From: Erigeron canadensis
Lineage: Eukaryota > Streptophyta > Magnoliopsida > Asterales > Asteraceae
Assembly (NCBI RefSeq): GCF_010389155.1
Contig: NC_057761.1
Coordinates: forward strand, 16,990,501-17,054,500
Reading direction: 5' to 3'
DNA: 64,000 nt
Part shown: one piece after another, positions 31,686-41,548 of the stretch
Layout of the letters: the number at the start of each line of letters is the position of its first letter
How positions within the stretch are numbered: the stretch's first letter is position 1
Notes under the pieces: generated by a model
Seen by the model: only the letters and a program-made list of their open reading frames with translations
What the model was told of the DNA's origin: nothing
Databases searched by the model: none
Made by a program: the position numbers and the translations under genes

Positions 31686-32432
31686 ATGACAATATTTGAA
31701 GAAGGTGCCTCAATGAAGATGCAAGCTAATCAAGCTTTACATATTCCATTTGCATCTAAATTCCCGATCATAACCGAGATCCTTAATAATCATCCGTTGA
31801 ATATAGCTCTCACTAATGGTGCTATAGTTCCAGAAAAGTATGTCTTCGATTTATGGGAATCCATTGAATATACAAAAGCTGATAAGAAAAAGAAATCTAA
31901 AGACTACTTTCAATACACCTTAGAATCAGAAGGAAAGTATTATCTGTGCAAGTTTAACTTGGAACAGTTCAGATCCATCTTGGGATTCCCTGAACGAGAA
32001 GAATATGAAGAACTGCCATCTGTAGAAGATATGTTGGCTGCAGTTCAAACCTTGGGCTATGAGTGAGAATTGGCATCTTTGAGAGATTTCAAGAGAATGA
32101 ATGTGGCTACTTTATGGCATACAATGTATAATGTTTTGAGTACATGCTTGATGCCTTCTCAGAAAGGAATAGATGCTATGGCAAAACATTCTTTGTCATT
32201 ATATTATGCAGTCACTTACAATATGGAGTGTGACTATGCTAAGATTGTCTGGGAGAAGATGGCTCAAGTTGTTAAAGCCAAAGACAAACAAGATAAGAAA
32301 TACATCCCTTACATCAGATTCTTCACGTTGCTGATTGAAGATGTTCTTGATTTCACGGATGTAATTCACGGACGACAGCTTCAAATGTGTCATTGTCATG
32401 TACAAGTCAAACATCCGAGGCATAGGCAGTGA
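31686..32432 (+). pseudogene. accessory ORF of element E, N-terminal domain
   Basis: A splice-acceptor-like TTTGTTTTTCTTTCAG ends at 31663, 22 bases before the ATG at 31686 (MTIFEEGASMKMQANQALH). The chain includes YYLCKFNLEQFRSILGFPE, VEDMLAAVQTLGYE, a TGA stop at 32064, then LRDFKRMNVATLWHTMYNVL, STCLMPSQKGIDAMAKHSL and KKYIPYIRFFTLLIEDVL. The order of helices and the phrases (LRTILHLGD vs FRSILGFPE; SHRSTGYDQ vs MPSQKGIDA; FPRFVLIIIRHF vs IPYIRFFTLLIED) match the accessory N-terminal domain of element A. Function is unknown. Confidence 0.7.
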
Positions 32433-32504
32433 GATTGCTAAACCCTTTCCTATCCCACCATTTTTGTTGAACTTGGTACCAACCAATAGTCCCCACCTTA
32501 GGAC

Positions 32505-33774
32505 TTATAGATAGTGGATAGACACAGTAATGGAGTCTGAAAGCCGACAGACTCCTACCCAAACTGTGCATAGGTCACCAAGTGAGGGCCTAGGAATATT
32601 AAAAGAAAAAGAGGGGTTAGCGGAGAGGGACTATTGAACCAAAGAGAAGGAAGCCTAAACGAGTATCTTTTGAAGACGAACATGTTCATGAATCTCCCAT
32701 CACACCTATTATTCCATCTTCTCAAACAACACCACCACCATCTCAATCAACATCATCAATTCCATCAACACCTTCTACACCACTTCCATCTATTTCTTCT
32801 CCAATTCCACCAATTCTTTCTCCACCTCAATCATCAGCAATTCTTGCTACAACATCAAATATTCCTACTCCAATTCCTGGCAGAAGATTAAAAATGCGAG
32901 CTAGAAAGATCAAATCTAAACCTGGTTTGTTGAAGATCACAAAGAAGAAGCACAAAAAGAAACATTCTGCTTCTTCTAGCTTGCAAAGAGAGGAGTCGAG
33001 TATAGTTGATATTGATGAAACTTTTGGTACCTCGACGGATTTTGATGATGAACATATCACACAAACCATTGAAAGTGTGATATCTGACATTAATATTGAG
33101 GATCAGGGCATTGGAGATGCTGTTATGCCGGAGGAACAAGGAGGGAATGAGGGAGGAGTTGAAATTACCAGAGAGGTTGAGAGGTCCGGGCTAGGACAAG
33201 GGCAAAAAGAAAACGTTAGCCCTCCGATAGATGAAACTAATGAGTCTAGTCGGGATGACAACCCTAGGGTAGAAGTCGAGAGCTCCCCGCTCTTGCATGC
33301 ACATAACTCTCCTAACCATTCTGACTCCTCATTTGGAGGATGAGAGTGTTAAAATAAGAGAGGACCAACCCTACCTCTCGCCTTCAGTTCGTGCACTTGA
33401 GTCTAGATCTCCTCGGGACACAAACCTGCAAGCTCAGTTGCGTACTGATGCCAGAACAAGCGAAGAGGGACCCACTTTGTGTGACCCTCTAGGACAGCTT
33501 AGAAGTCCTGCCTTAGCTAACATTATGCCAGCTCCGCAGGCAACAGTCCTCAAACAGAGACTGAGAGACAATATGAACGCCAAGGTGACACTACTGTTTC
33601 TCAGGATCAACCTGAGACTGTATTAACAGGCATTCTTAGTGACCCCGTTGTTTTTAGTGGTGTTGCCCAACAACAAGTCCCGGATAGTGATTTATCACAG
33701 TCTAGGACACAACCCGATTCTGGTTGCGAAGCCAATGAATCTGAAACTGCTGGTGAGGGTCTAACCCGAGGATC
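32505..33774 (+). repeat. tandem duplication inside accessory ORF E, unit 1
   Basis: TTATAG at 32505 begins a segment that is repeated from 33775, a period of 1,270 bp. The unit contains VSFEDEHVHESPITPIIPSS-type coding, a Pro/Ser/Thr-rich stretch (RPSPSIPSTPSTPLPS-like), RARKIKSKPGLLKITKKKHKKKH (a lysine-rich patch) and an acidic region. A deletion of about 57 bp relative to unit 2 lies near 33333, between two CTCCTCA words. Reading frames are broken in both units. Confidence 0.85.
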
Positions 33775-34669
33775 TTATAGAGAGTGGTTAGACACGGTTA
33801 CGGGGTCTGAAAGCCGACAGACTCCTACCCAAACTGTGCATAGGTCGCCAAGTGAGGGTCCTAGGAGTTCAAAAAGAAAAAGAGGGGATAGTGGAGAGGG
33901 GACCGTTGTGCCACAGAGCAGGAAATCAAAAAGAGTATCTTTTGAATCTCCCATCACACCTATTATTCCATCTTCTCAAACACCACCACCACCATCACAA
34001 TCAACACCATCAATTCCATCAACACCTTCTACACCACTTCCATCTATTTCTTCTCCAGTTCCACCAATTTTGAATCATCAACAATTGTTGCTACAACATC
34101 AAATATTCCTACTCCAATTTCTGGGAGAAGATTAAAAATGCGAGCTAGAAGGATTAAATCTAAATCTGGTTTGTTGAAGATCACAAAGAAGAAGCACAAA
34201 AAGAAACATTCTGCTTCATCTTCTAGCGTGCAGAAAGAGAAGTCAGGTACAATTGATATTGATCAAACTTTTGGTACCTCGATGGATTTTGATGATGAAC
34301 ATATCACACAAACCATTGAAAGTGTGATATCTGATGTTAATATTGAGGAACAGGGCACTGGAGATGATGTGGTGCCGGAGGAACAAGGAGGGAATGAGGG
34401 AGGAGTCGAAAATACCAGAGAGGTTGAGAGGTCCGGGCTAGGACAAGGGCATAAAGAAAACGTTAGCCCTCCAATAGTTGAAACACATGAGTCTAGCCGG
34501 GTTGACAACCCTAGGGTAGAAGTCGAGAGCTCCCCACTCTTGCATGCACATAACTCTCTTAACCATTCTGACTCCTCACAATAGGAGTTAGTCTCACAAA
34601 TGCACGGGGAACAACCACGTTCACCACACTCTCCTCATTTGGAGGATGAGAGTGTTGAAATCAGAGAGG
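33775..34669 (+). repeat. tandem duplication inside accessory ORF E, unit 2 (left part)
   Basis: Second copy of the 32505-33774 segment. It reads QSRKSKRVSFESPITPIIPS and, from 34138, RARRIKSKSGLLKITKKKHK. It is cut at AGAGG (34665-34669) by insertion of element F and resumes at 43000. Confidence 0.88.
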
Positions 34670-36237
34670 TGATGAGCGTCCAAATTGTGATAAAAACCCC
34701 TATTGAAAGGCTTCATTTCTATGTCTAAATGAGTTAATATTCAGGAACTTTTGGTACTTAATGAATTGCATGTTTATATAGGTTCACGGAAGATGCGAGA
34801 GAGGGTAAATGGCATCAAGTAACTCAGGAGGGAAGCCTATGATGATTACAAGACACAAGGAAGCAATTCGGAGCTGAACGAAGATGCGGGAGGTGCAGCA
34901 GGAGCCACCAGCGCCGCTGGCAACAACTAGCGTCACTGGCCAGTCATCTACTAGCGCCGCTGGAGAAATCCAGCGTCGCTCCCTCAAGCATCCCAGTGCC
35001 GCTGGTCCATCAGACCCACTCACCAGCGCCGCTGGTGAGCCCAGTTCAGGAGACCAACTCTGCTTCCTATTTAAGTCAAACTAACCCTCAAAAACCTAAG
35101 GAGAGAGCCGAAACAGCAGCCCTAGCCGCCCAGCAACACCCCTAGGTCGATTTTGCAGATTCCAAGAAGGTTTTGGAGCTTCTAACGCCTTTCGATCTTC
35201 ATCCTCGGTCTGGATCTAGTTTTCTATTTATCTTTTATTTGTTTGAACTATGTCTTTCATATTTTCAGACTTTGTTATTCCATTAATAATGCTAGGCTAA
35301 GGGCTGGATACTTGTTTGGAATTGATGTGATCATGTAGACGTTTACTGTTTTATTGTGTTTGTTAGTTTACTGTTGGATTGTGATTTTTACTGTTCATCG
35401 TAGATTCATGTTTATTAGTAGGTCATGTTAATATTGGTTTTATATCTGAATATGTTAGTTTAATTCTAATGGTTGTCTATAATCATACACTAGGACTAAC
35501 ATGCTAGGACAGAAAACGACTAGTCGGTCTTTAACTAGAAGTAAAAAGTGATTCACTTGTAACCGAGGGATCCAGAACCATAATAACTAGATTGAATTGA
35601 ACATGATGCTTAACAATGTCAGACAACATCCTTTGACTTGGAAACGAGCACTGTGGTCACCGGAGGGAATTATATCTGGTCATGGCTTAAGAGCCGGGTA
35701 ACTAAAAGATGAACTAGTAACACATACTTTAGGTCGTTTAATGCTTAAACAATGAATCTAACGAGAATTTGTCTATAGAGTAGTGTGAGTCTAGCGACAG
35801 CACTAGTAACTTAGGTAAGGTGAATCTAATGAGAATCCGAGCCCTGACGAAGTTTCCAACAGTCTAACAAACCAGTAGAACTAGTATTTGGTCGTACCAT
35901 GAGATCTGAGATGTCCAAACAATTATTTTAATTTAATTACTGTTATTTGCTTTTTCAATTCTATTTTCAGGTTAAGCCCCTCACTACTATTGTGTGGCTT
36001 AGAGTTAATTTTCTGCAATTAATTACTTAAAATAGGAAATCGTGACAAACCCCCAACCTTTAGGATTACACTTAGGTATAGATTTAAACAGTGCAACGCG
36101 TCCCTGCGAACGATCCTGTATCTTACCACTAGCCTATACTACATCAACCGGGTTCGCTGCCCGTAAGTGTGGTTTTGTTTAGTTTAGTTACTTGTACAAC
36201 ATATAAATTTAAAGACCCGTAAAACAAACGCACATCA
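34670..36237 (+). repeat. 5' LTR of element F
   Basis: It begins TGATGAGCGTCCAAATTGTG and ends AAACGCACATCA. Near its 5' end (34908-35035) it carries six copies of the CCAGCGCCGCTGG word. It contains about 100 bp (around 35309-35408) that are absent from the 3' LTR. Confidence 0.93.
34908..35035. repeat. CCAGCGCCGCTGG palindrome cluster, 5' LTR of F
   Basis: Copies or near copies start at 34908, 34927 (CTAGCGTCACTGG), 34951, 34970 (degenerate), 34993 and 35023. The word has 6-bp inverted arms CCAGCG/CGCTGG around a central C, and is dense in CG and CHG sites. Spacing is about 19-30 bp. The cluster is GC-rich against an AT-rich background. Confidence 0.93.
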
Positions 36238-36245
36238 CAGTCTTT

Positions 36246-36263
36246 TGGCACCGCTGCCGGGGA
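36246..36263 (+). other. primer binding site of element F
   Basis: TGGCACCGCTGCCGGGGA starts nine bases after the LTR. It closely resembles the TGGCGCCGTTGCCGGGGA site, complementary to an Asp tRNA, used by Athila-type elements. Confidence 0.8.
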
Positions 36264-36396
36264 CGCGACGCATTGTTTTATTTAGTTTAAGAGATCAGCA
36301 TCATCACCCGGCATTAACCTAGGAAACCTATTCGACTTAGAAGCCTCTTTAGGATCAACCAGCCTTAGATCAGAACCACCATCACCAGAACCGGAG

Positions 36397-37716
36397 ATGA
36401 ACGAATTCGATCGACCCATGATGGAAAGGACAAGAGCCGTTGCTCCAACACCGGGCTCGGCTATTGTCCTACCTAACCTTGGAGACTCGTTTTCGGTCAA
36501 AGGTCACCACCTGAAGCTCATTCAGGACCCACACAAGCATGTAAGCTGGTTCACCAGTTTGTGCAAAATGTTCAAATATGGAGATGTCACCGAAGACAAC
36601 GTGAAGCTTAGCTTACTTCCGTAGTCTCTCACCGGAGAGGCACGTGCTTGGTTCGATGAGCTTGATGAAGGTACCATCACTACATGGAATCAACTTCGCG
36701 AGGAGTTTGTTTCGCGATTCTTTCCTCCGAGTTTGGCTAGGAAAATGCTTAGAGACATCAAAGCTTTCAAGCAAGACGAAGGAGAATCACTAGTTGATGC
36801 ATGGAAAAGGCTTAGGGAGATTGTCAGGAACTATCACGGGAACGGGCTACCGAAGGACGAGATCATGGAAATCTTTTTCTATGGTCTAACCAAGACTTCC
36901 CAAAAGGACTTAGATCTAGCCGGCGGTGGTAACTTTTTGTACAAGACTACTAATGACGCGTACAAAATGATGGAGGATATGGTGCAAGCTAGCTTAGCCC
37001 GGGAGATGGACGACAAGGAACGAGATAGGAGACCAAGAAGGACCGTGGCTAGCATTGAGAGCAGCTCCGACAATGAGGTAATTCATGAACTTAAAGCTTT
37101 ATCTAACCGATTTTCTAATTTTGAAGGTAGGTTGGAAGTTATGGACAAGGACCTCAAGGTGATTGCACACGGGTGCACCAAATGCGGAGGACTGCACTAT
37201 ACCAAAGATTGTGAAGACGAGGCTACTGAGCAAGTCAATTTTGTTCAATACCGAGGAGGAAGCTTTCAACGAGGACTATTTGCAAGAAACCCCGGTAATT
37301 CTAACTTTAATTCTAGTTATCCTAGAACTAACAATGGTTCTTTTCAAAATAGGTGGCAAAGGAGCAATGATCAACCGGAGAAGCCAAAGGTAGAAGGTGA
37401 AGCCAAGGAGGACCCCATTGCCAAGCTAACCCACATGATGGAGAGGTATATGGACATGAATGACAAGAGGCACGACTCTTTGGCAAGCTACACCAAGACC
37501 TTGAATGAGAAAATTAGCAATCTCAATCAAAAGGTCGATGAAGGATCAAGAAACCAACAAGCCGCATTTAAAGAGCTGGAGAGGAGGATTGATAGGTTCA
37601 TAGAGCAAAATTCAAGGAAAAAAAGCAGCCCCTCTCTGAGGCAAGTAACTCAAGGCGGTTCAAGCTCAAACCCTAGTTCGAGTCAAAAGTACCAACCACC
37701 AATCGGGAGAAACTAG
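36397..37716 (+). pseudogene. gag of element F
   Basis: The product starts MNEFDRPMMERTRAVAPTPG. The retrotransposon-gag domain has HHLKLIQDPHKHVSWF, a TAG at 36622 (where a Gln or Phe residue is usual before SLTGEARAWFD), TTWNQLREEFVSRFFPPSLA, LVDAWKRLREIVRNYHGNGL and DEIMEIFFYGL. One Cys-rich knuckle follows (CTKCGGLHYTKDC, about 37172), then an Asn/Arg-rich chain and a coiled coil (HDSLASYTKTLNEKISNLNQ). The frame stops at 37714 (TAG) but remains open beyond it to 37938. Gag would form the particle shell. Confidence 0.88.
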
Positions 37717-37863
37717 AGTGTGAACGCCGTGTTCACAGAAGGTAATGACTCAAATATGGTTTCTAATGATTCTTGTGAAGTGTCCAATCAGGTACAGGTC
37801 AAAGGGACGCAAAATGAAGACGAAATGGACAAAAACGCAATTCTGCATGCTGAACAGCAGGCA

Positions 37864-37968
37864 CCAGCGTCGCTGGAACCTACCAGCGCCGCTGGTGACC
37901 CCCCAGGTAGCAACCAGTGCCGCTGGCTGCACAGGTAAGCGCCGCTGGGACCATCCCAGCGCTGCTGG
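37864..37968. repeat. CCAGCGCCGCTGG cluster within the F gag-protease ORF
   Basis: Five copies start at 37864 (CGTCG variant), 37883 (exact), 37914 (CAGTGCC variant), 37936 (TAAGCGCCGCTGG) and 37956 (GCTGC variant). In the translations they read as SAAG, QRRW or APLV depending on frame. Confidence 0.92.
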
Positions 37969-39265
37969 CGAGCCCGGCAGAGATGATTCGCGCAATATTT
38001 CGTTCAGAGAAAGAGAACTGGACATCCAGCTCGCATCCAAATGCATAATAGAAGATGGAGGAGATCCGGACAGAAAGGAAGAAGTTGAAGATCCCGACAG
38101 ACCGGATGACGAGAAGCCGGGAATGCAAGCATCTATATATCCAGGAAGTTTTCTAATCCCTTGCACTATTAATAATGAATATTTCTCGAGTGCATTAGCT
38201 GATTTAGGGTCAAGTATTAATGTTATGCCTACTGTGATTTTTGAGAAACTTACCCTTTGTTTGCTAAAACCCGCCAACATGAGTAGTCGGTTAGCCGATC
38301 AGACTTATCGACAACCCAAGGGGATTGTTGAACGAGTCCATGTTAGGGTTAAGGACTTGGAATTTTGGACTGAGTTTGTTGTGCTTGATTCGGTTAGTGA
38401 GTTAGTGACACCCCTAATCTTAGGACGACCATTTCTGCATGATGCAAATGCTACCATTGACGTGCTTAAGCGAGAGATATCATTGTCTTTTAATGGTTAC
38501 AGGATTAAAGTGTCCAACTTAAAAAATGAGAAAACACCTCACCGAATTGAAGCCGAGAACGATGCCCTAAGTGAATTGAGGAATCTGGTAGAAATTAGGA
38601 CAGATGCTTGGAATGATGGAGAGATAATCGAGTCAGAAGAAAAATTCGACAAGTGTAGTATGAATAGCTCTGTTGTATTTGACTTTGAACAAATTGAAGA
38701 TGAAACCATTGGGGAAGCTTGGGATCGTATAATGGACTTGGCCAATTGTTTTCCGCAAGGAACGTTTTGGGATGAAGATATAATCAACTCATTTTATTAC
38801 GGTCTAGGAGATGTAGAGAAGGGCACGTTAGATAAAGTAGCAAAAGCAAATTTTCTAAGCATCTTAATGACGGAGCAATTTCGCATTCTAGAAGAAGAAG
38901 ATTATGAGAAGTTGAATTTGAAGGAATTGGTGGAACTTACAAGAAACCTAAAGTCAAATTTCAAGGTAAAGAGGTTCAAGCAAAAGGAAGAAGAAGATGT
39001 CATAGAAGCATGGAAACGAATGGGAGATTTATTAAGAGACTGCCCGGAGGGGACATTTGATGAAGAAGAAATTCTAGAAATCTTCCATTCCGGACTTAAG
39101 GAAGAAAGTAGGAATTGTTTCTATAAAAGCAAGCTTGAACCACACTTCTGTCCATCAAAAGGTATAGCAGCAATATTTAAGTTGACTCTGGAAGAAGAAA
39201 CTGCTCAAAAGAAGGAAGAAGTCGAATTGTGCAAGAATCAGAGAACTGCACCTGCTGTGGAGCAA

Positions 39266-39329
39266 CCAACACTGCTGGTACCATGCCTGGAGGAAACCAG
39301 CGCTGTTGGACCACCACCAGGGCCGCTGG
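39266..39329. repeat. degenerate CCAGCGCCGCTGG cluster near the end of the F ORF
   Basis: Copies start at 39266 (CCAACACTGCTGG), 39297 (CCAGCGCTGTTGG) and 39317 (CCAGGGCCGCTGG). The plausible coding frame differs before and after this cluster. Confidence 0.8.
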
Positions 39330-39600
39330 TACCCCCTGCAGCCCAGTTTTTCGCGAATCTGAACCCATTTCCGTCCAATCCAGCCCTAAAAGTCAAACAC
39401 CGATCGACGTGGAGATGGTTGAAGCTACTGGAGCACAAAGTAACTCAGAAGAAGTGGAGGAGAAGCAAGGAACGAACGTCAAGGAAGCCGTAAGCAACTT
39501 TGAGCGTTACTCCACGGGTGCCGGCCCTAGGCGTAACCCACATTCCTCACCTTAGTTCCTTGGCCGAGTCCGACTGAAGACTCGTTAAACTTAGCGCTTA

Positions 39601-39616
39601 TTGGGAGGCAACCCAA
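39601..39616 (+). other. conserved gypsy hairpin TTGGGAGGCAACCCAA
   Basis: TTGGG and CCCAA flank AGGCAA. From memory, this short hairpin commonly follows gag-pol in Athila/Tat/Ogre-type elements. Here it directly follows the truncated ORF, so the missing pol was lost upstream of it. Confidence 0.65.
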
Positions 39617-39986
39617 GCTGTATTTTCATTTTTATTTTTATTTTTAGCTTTTTAGGAAACGATGTGACTAATTGCCATTAAGGAATTGTTTTAAATTTTA
39701 TAATTTGTGATATTTTATGAGTTTGTTTTGAGTATCACAGATTCAAGCTTCAAGGATCAAAGAAACAAGTAACTTATATCAATCGTCATTTGGTCTTCAT
39801 TTTTAGTTTTCATTTTTATTTTGTTTTAGCTCGTACTTTTCCATTTTGATATTTTGATTGAAGTGTGTAGGAGTATTTTGCTTTGTAGTCTGAAGGAAAC
39901 CATGCATTTAACAAAAAGCTAAGTGTGCGGGAGTTCGAGCATCAAATCACTGAAGAAATCAGACTCTGGAACACGTACAGGAACTA

Positions 39987-40090
39987 CAAGCGCCGCTGGA
40001 GAGCATCAGCGATGCTGGTAGTGCAACCTGGGCACCACCAGCGCCGCTACACACACACTAGTGCCGCTACCCACCTTTCAGCGCCGCTCA
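39987..40090. repeat. CCAGCGCCGCTGG cluster in the F 3' UTR
   Basis: Copies start at 39987 (CAAGCGCCGCTGG), 40006 (TCAGCGATGCTGG), 40038 (CCAGCGCCGCTAC), 40058 (CTAGTGCCGCTAC) and 40078 (TCAGCGCCGCTCA). The outer bases are less conserved than in the LTR clusters. Confidence 0.88.
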
Positions 40091-40409
40091 AGGCCCCGTC
40101 CCGCACACCAGATCGCCAAAAAATCCAAAAAAAATCAGAAAAACCCAAAAATCTAAAAAAATTAAAAAATCTAGAAAAGACCAAAAAGAAAAGGAGGTGG
40201 AAACGCATCAATGGATCGCCATTAAACGGAGAAACTCAAAGCATTTGAAGATTCAAGATCATTCAAGTATCTCCACAATTGCCACCTTCAACAAATTCAT
40301 GCAACTTTAGACCCGGGAAGTTTCGTTAATCCTATTTATCTTTCATTTTTACGTGTTTTTCCTATTACCCTTATTATTCATTGTCTAGTACAACAAGGGC
40401 GTTGTACAA

Positions 40410-40424
40410 CTTAAGTGTGGGGGG
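40410..40424 (+). other. second polypurine-like tract in element F
   Basis: CTTAAGTGTGGGGGG occurs here 1.1 kb before the true tract and shares CTTAAGTGTGGGGG with it. It follows a 10-bp palindrome, GTTGTACAAC (40401-40410). It may act as an extra plus-strand priming site or be a relic of an earlier 3' end. Confidence 0.6.
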
Positions 40425-40987
40425 ATGGAATAGGAAAAACCCTTGGTCTAAATGTTGATTCATTTTAAGTTTTCTACTAATTTCATGCAATTTCAAGTTT
40501 TTATGTGTCTGAAAACTGTTTTTGAGAGCATAAGCTTTGCAAGTAGACAAAAGATGATGATAATTAAGCAACATTAGCTTTGGTAGGATGAACGGTTAGT
40601 TAGGATTATTAGTTTAACTATAGATTTGTGGCTGTTCATGCTTCCAACTGAATTAGAGCTTAGACTGAAACTGTATGCGATTATGTTTGCCATAGCACAC
40701 TTAACCGGACTTTAATATGCCTAGCAATTAGAGCTTTCTAGTCATTAGTATAGGTATGTTAATTGGACTTAATATACGTGCTTATGTAGGAACTAGTTTA
40801 GACGTATGGTTCGCCTTAATTCTTACACTATTTAATGTAAACTAGTTGCATGCGGAGTAAGAATATGAGTCATCTGGGATCTCTGATAAATGTCTATGCA
40901 TGAATAATGTAGTATCTTAAAGAAAAGGCAATCAGTAGATTAATTAAAGTTCAAAGAACTATTAATGAGTAAAATCAATATACATCA

Positions 40988-41105
40988 AGTTATGTCGCTT
41001 TGCGCGTGGGGAACCACCGACCTGTCACCGCTGTCTTGATGTGAACTTTTAGTTGAGTTATGTCGCTCTGCGAGTGAGGAATCACCGACCTGTCACCGCT
41101 GTCTC
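40988..41105. repeat. tandem duplication, 68-bp period, in F 3' UTR
   Basis: AGTTATGTCGCTTTGCGCGT and the following ACCGACCTGTCACCGCTGTCT at 40988 recur at 41056 with a few changes. Nothing coding is seen around it. Confidence 0.85.
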
Positions 41106-41530
41106 AACTATTAAAGATGATAATATCATGTAATTGCTTTTGTATCTAGCTAGTTAGCATGACTGTAGTGTAGGAGTATGTCTAAGTAGTGACTCACAAG
41201 TACACAAACCTTGAAATGTGAAATGCCTTGCTAGTAGCTAGTAGTTCTGATTGCTATACAAACCTTAATTAAGTGCTTAACTAGTCAGCAGAAAGTAGTA
41301 AGATTAAGCTGTAAGACATGTGGATGTATGAACTGTTTTAGAGGTATTAACACAAGTACAAAGTTAGTTTTTAGTTCTAATTGACCAATTATCTCGCCTC
41401 TAGCTATAGCTTACTGATTTTGTCTAAAGCTTTCTCAAAACACTTTGCATGACCATTCTTTCAAATGAATTCAATATAGTAGATTACTTTTTACTTCTTA
41501 TGGGACTATTTGCTTGGGGACAAGCAAAGA

Positions 41531-41545
41531 CTTAAGTGTGGGGGT
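41531..41545 (+). other. polypurine tract of element F
   Basis: CTTAAGTGTGGGGGT stands three bases before the 3' LTR (TGATGAGCGTCC at 41549), the expected position for plus-strand priming. Confidence 0.85.
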
Positions 41546-41548
41546 ATA

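Larger units (their letters stand above)
37720..39558 (+). pseudogene. protease plus repeated gag-like segments of element F
   Basis: The gag frame continues past its stop (FTEGNDSNMVSNDS) and changes frame inside a palindrome cluster (37864-37968). The protease follows: GSFLIPCTINNEYFSSALAD, ADLGSSINVMP (catalytic D-L-G-S form), VTPLILGRPFLHDANATID. It is followed by two segments that resemble the middle of Gag: GEAWDRIMDLANCFPQGTFW...FYYGL (38690-38910) and IEAWKRMGDLLRDCPEGTFD...IFHSGL (38960-39190). The frame changes again in the second palindrome cluster (39266-39329) and ends at 39556 (PRRNPHSSP). No RT motif follows. Confidence 0.8.

Noticed and set aside
32634..34073. His/Leu/Gln-rich plus-strand ORFs (32634-32891 and 33852-34073)
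   Set aside because: They are out-of-frame readings of the CCA/TCA-rich Pro/Ser/Thr segment of accessory ORF E, repeated because the segment is duplicated.
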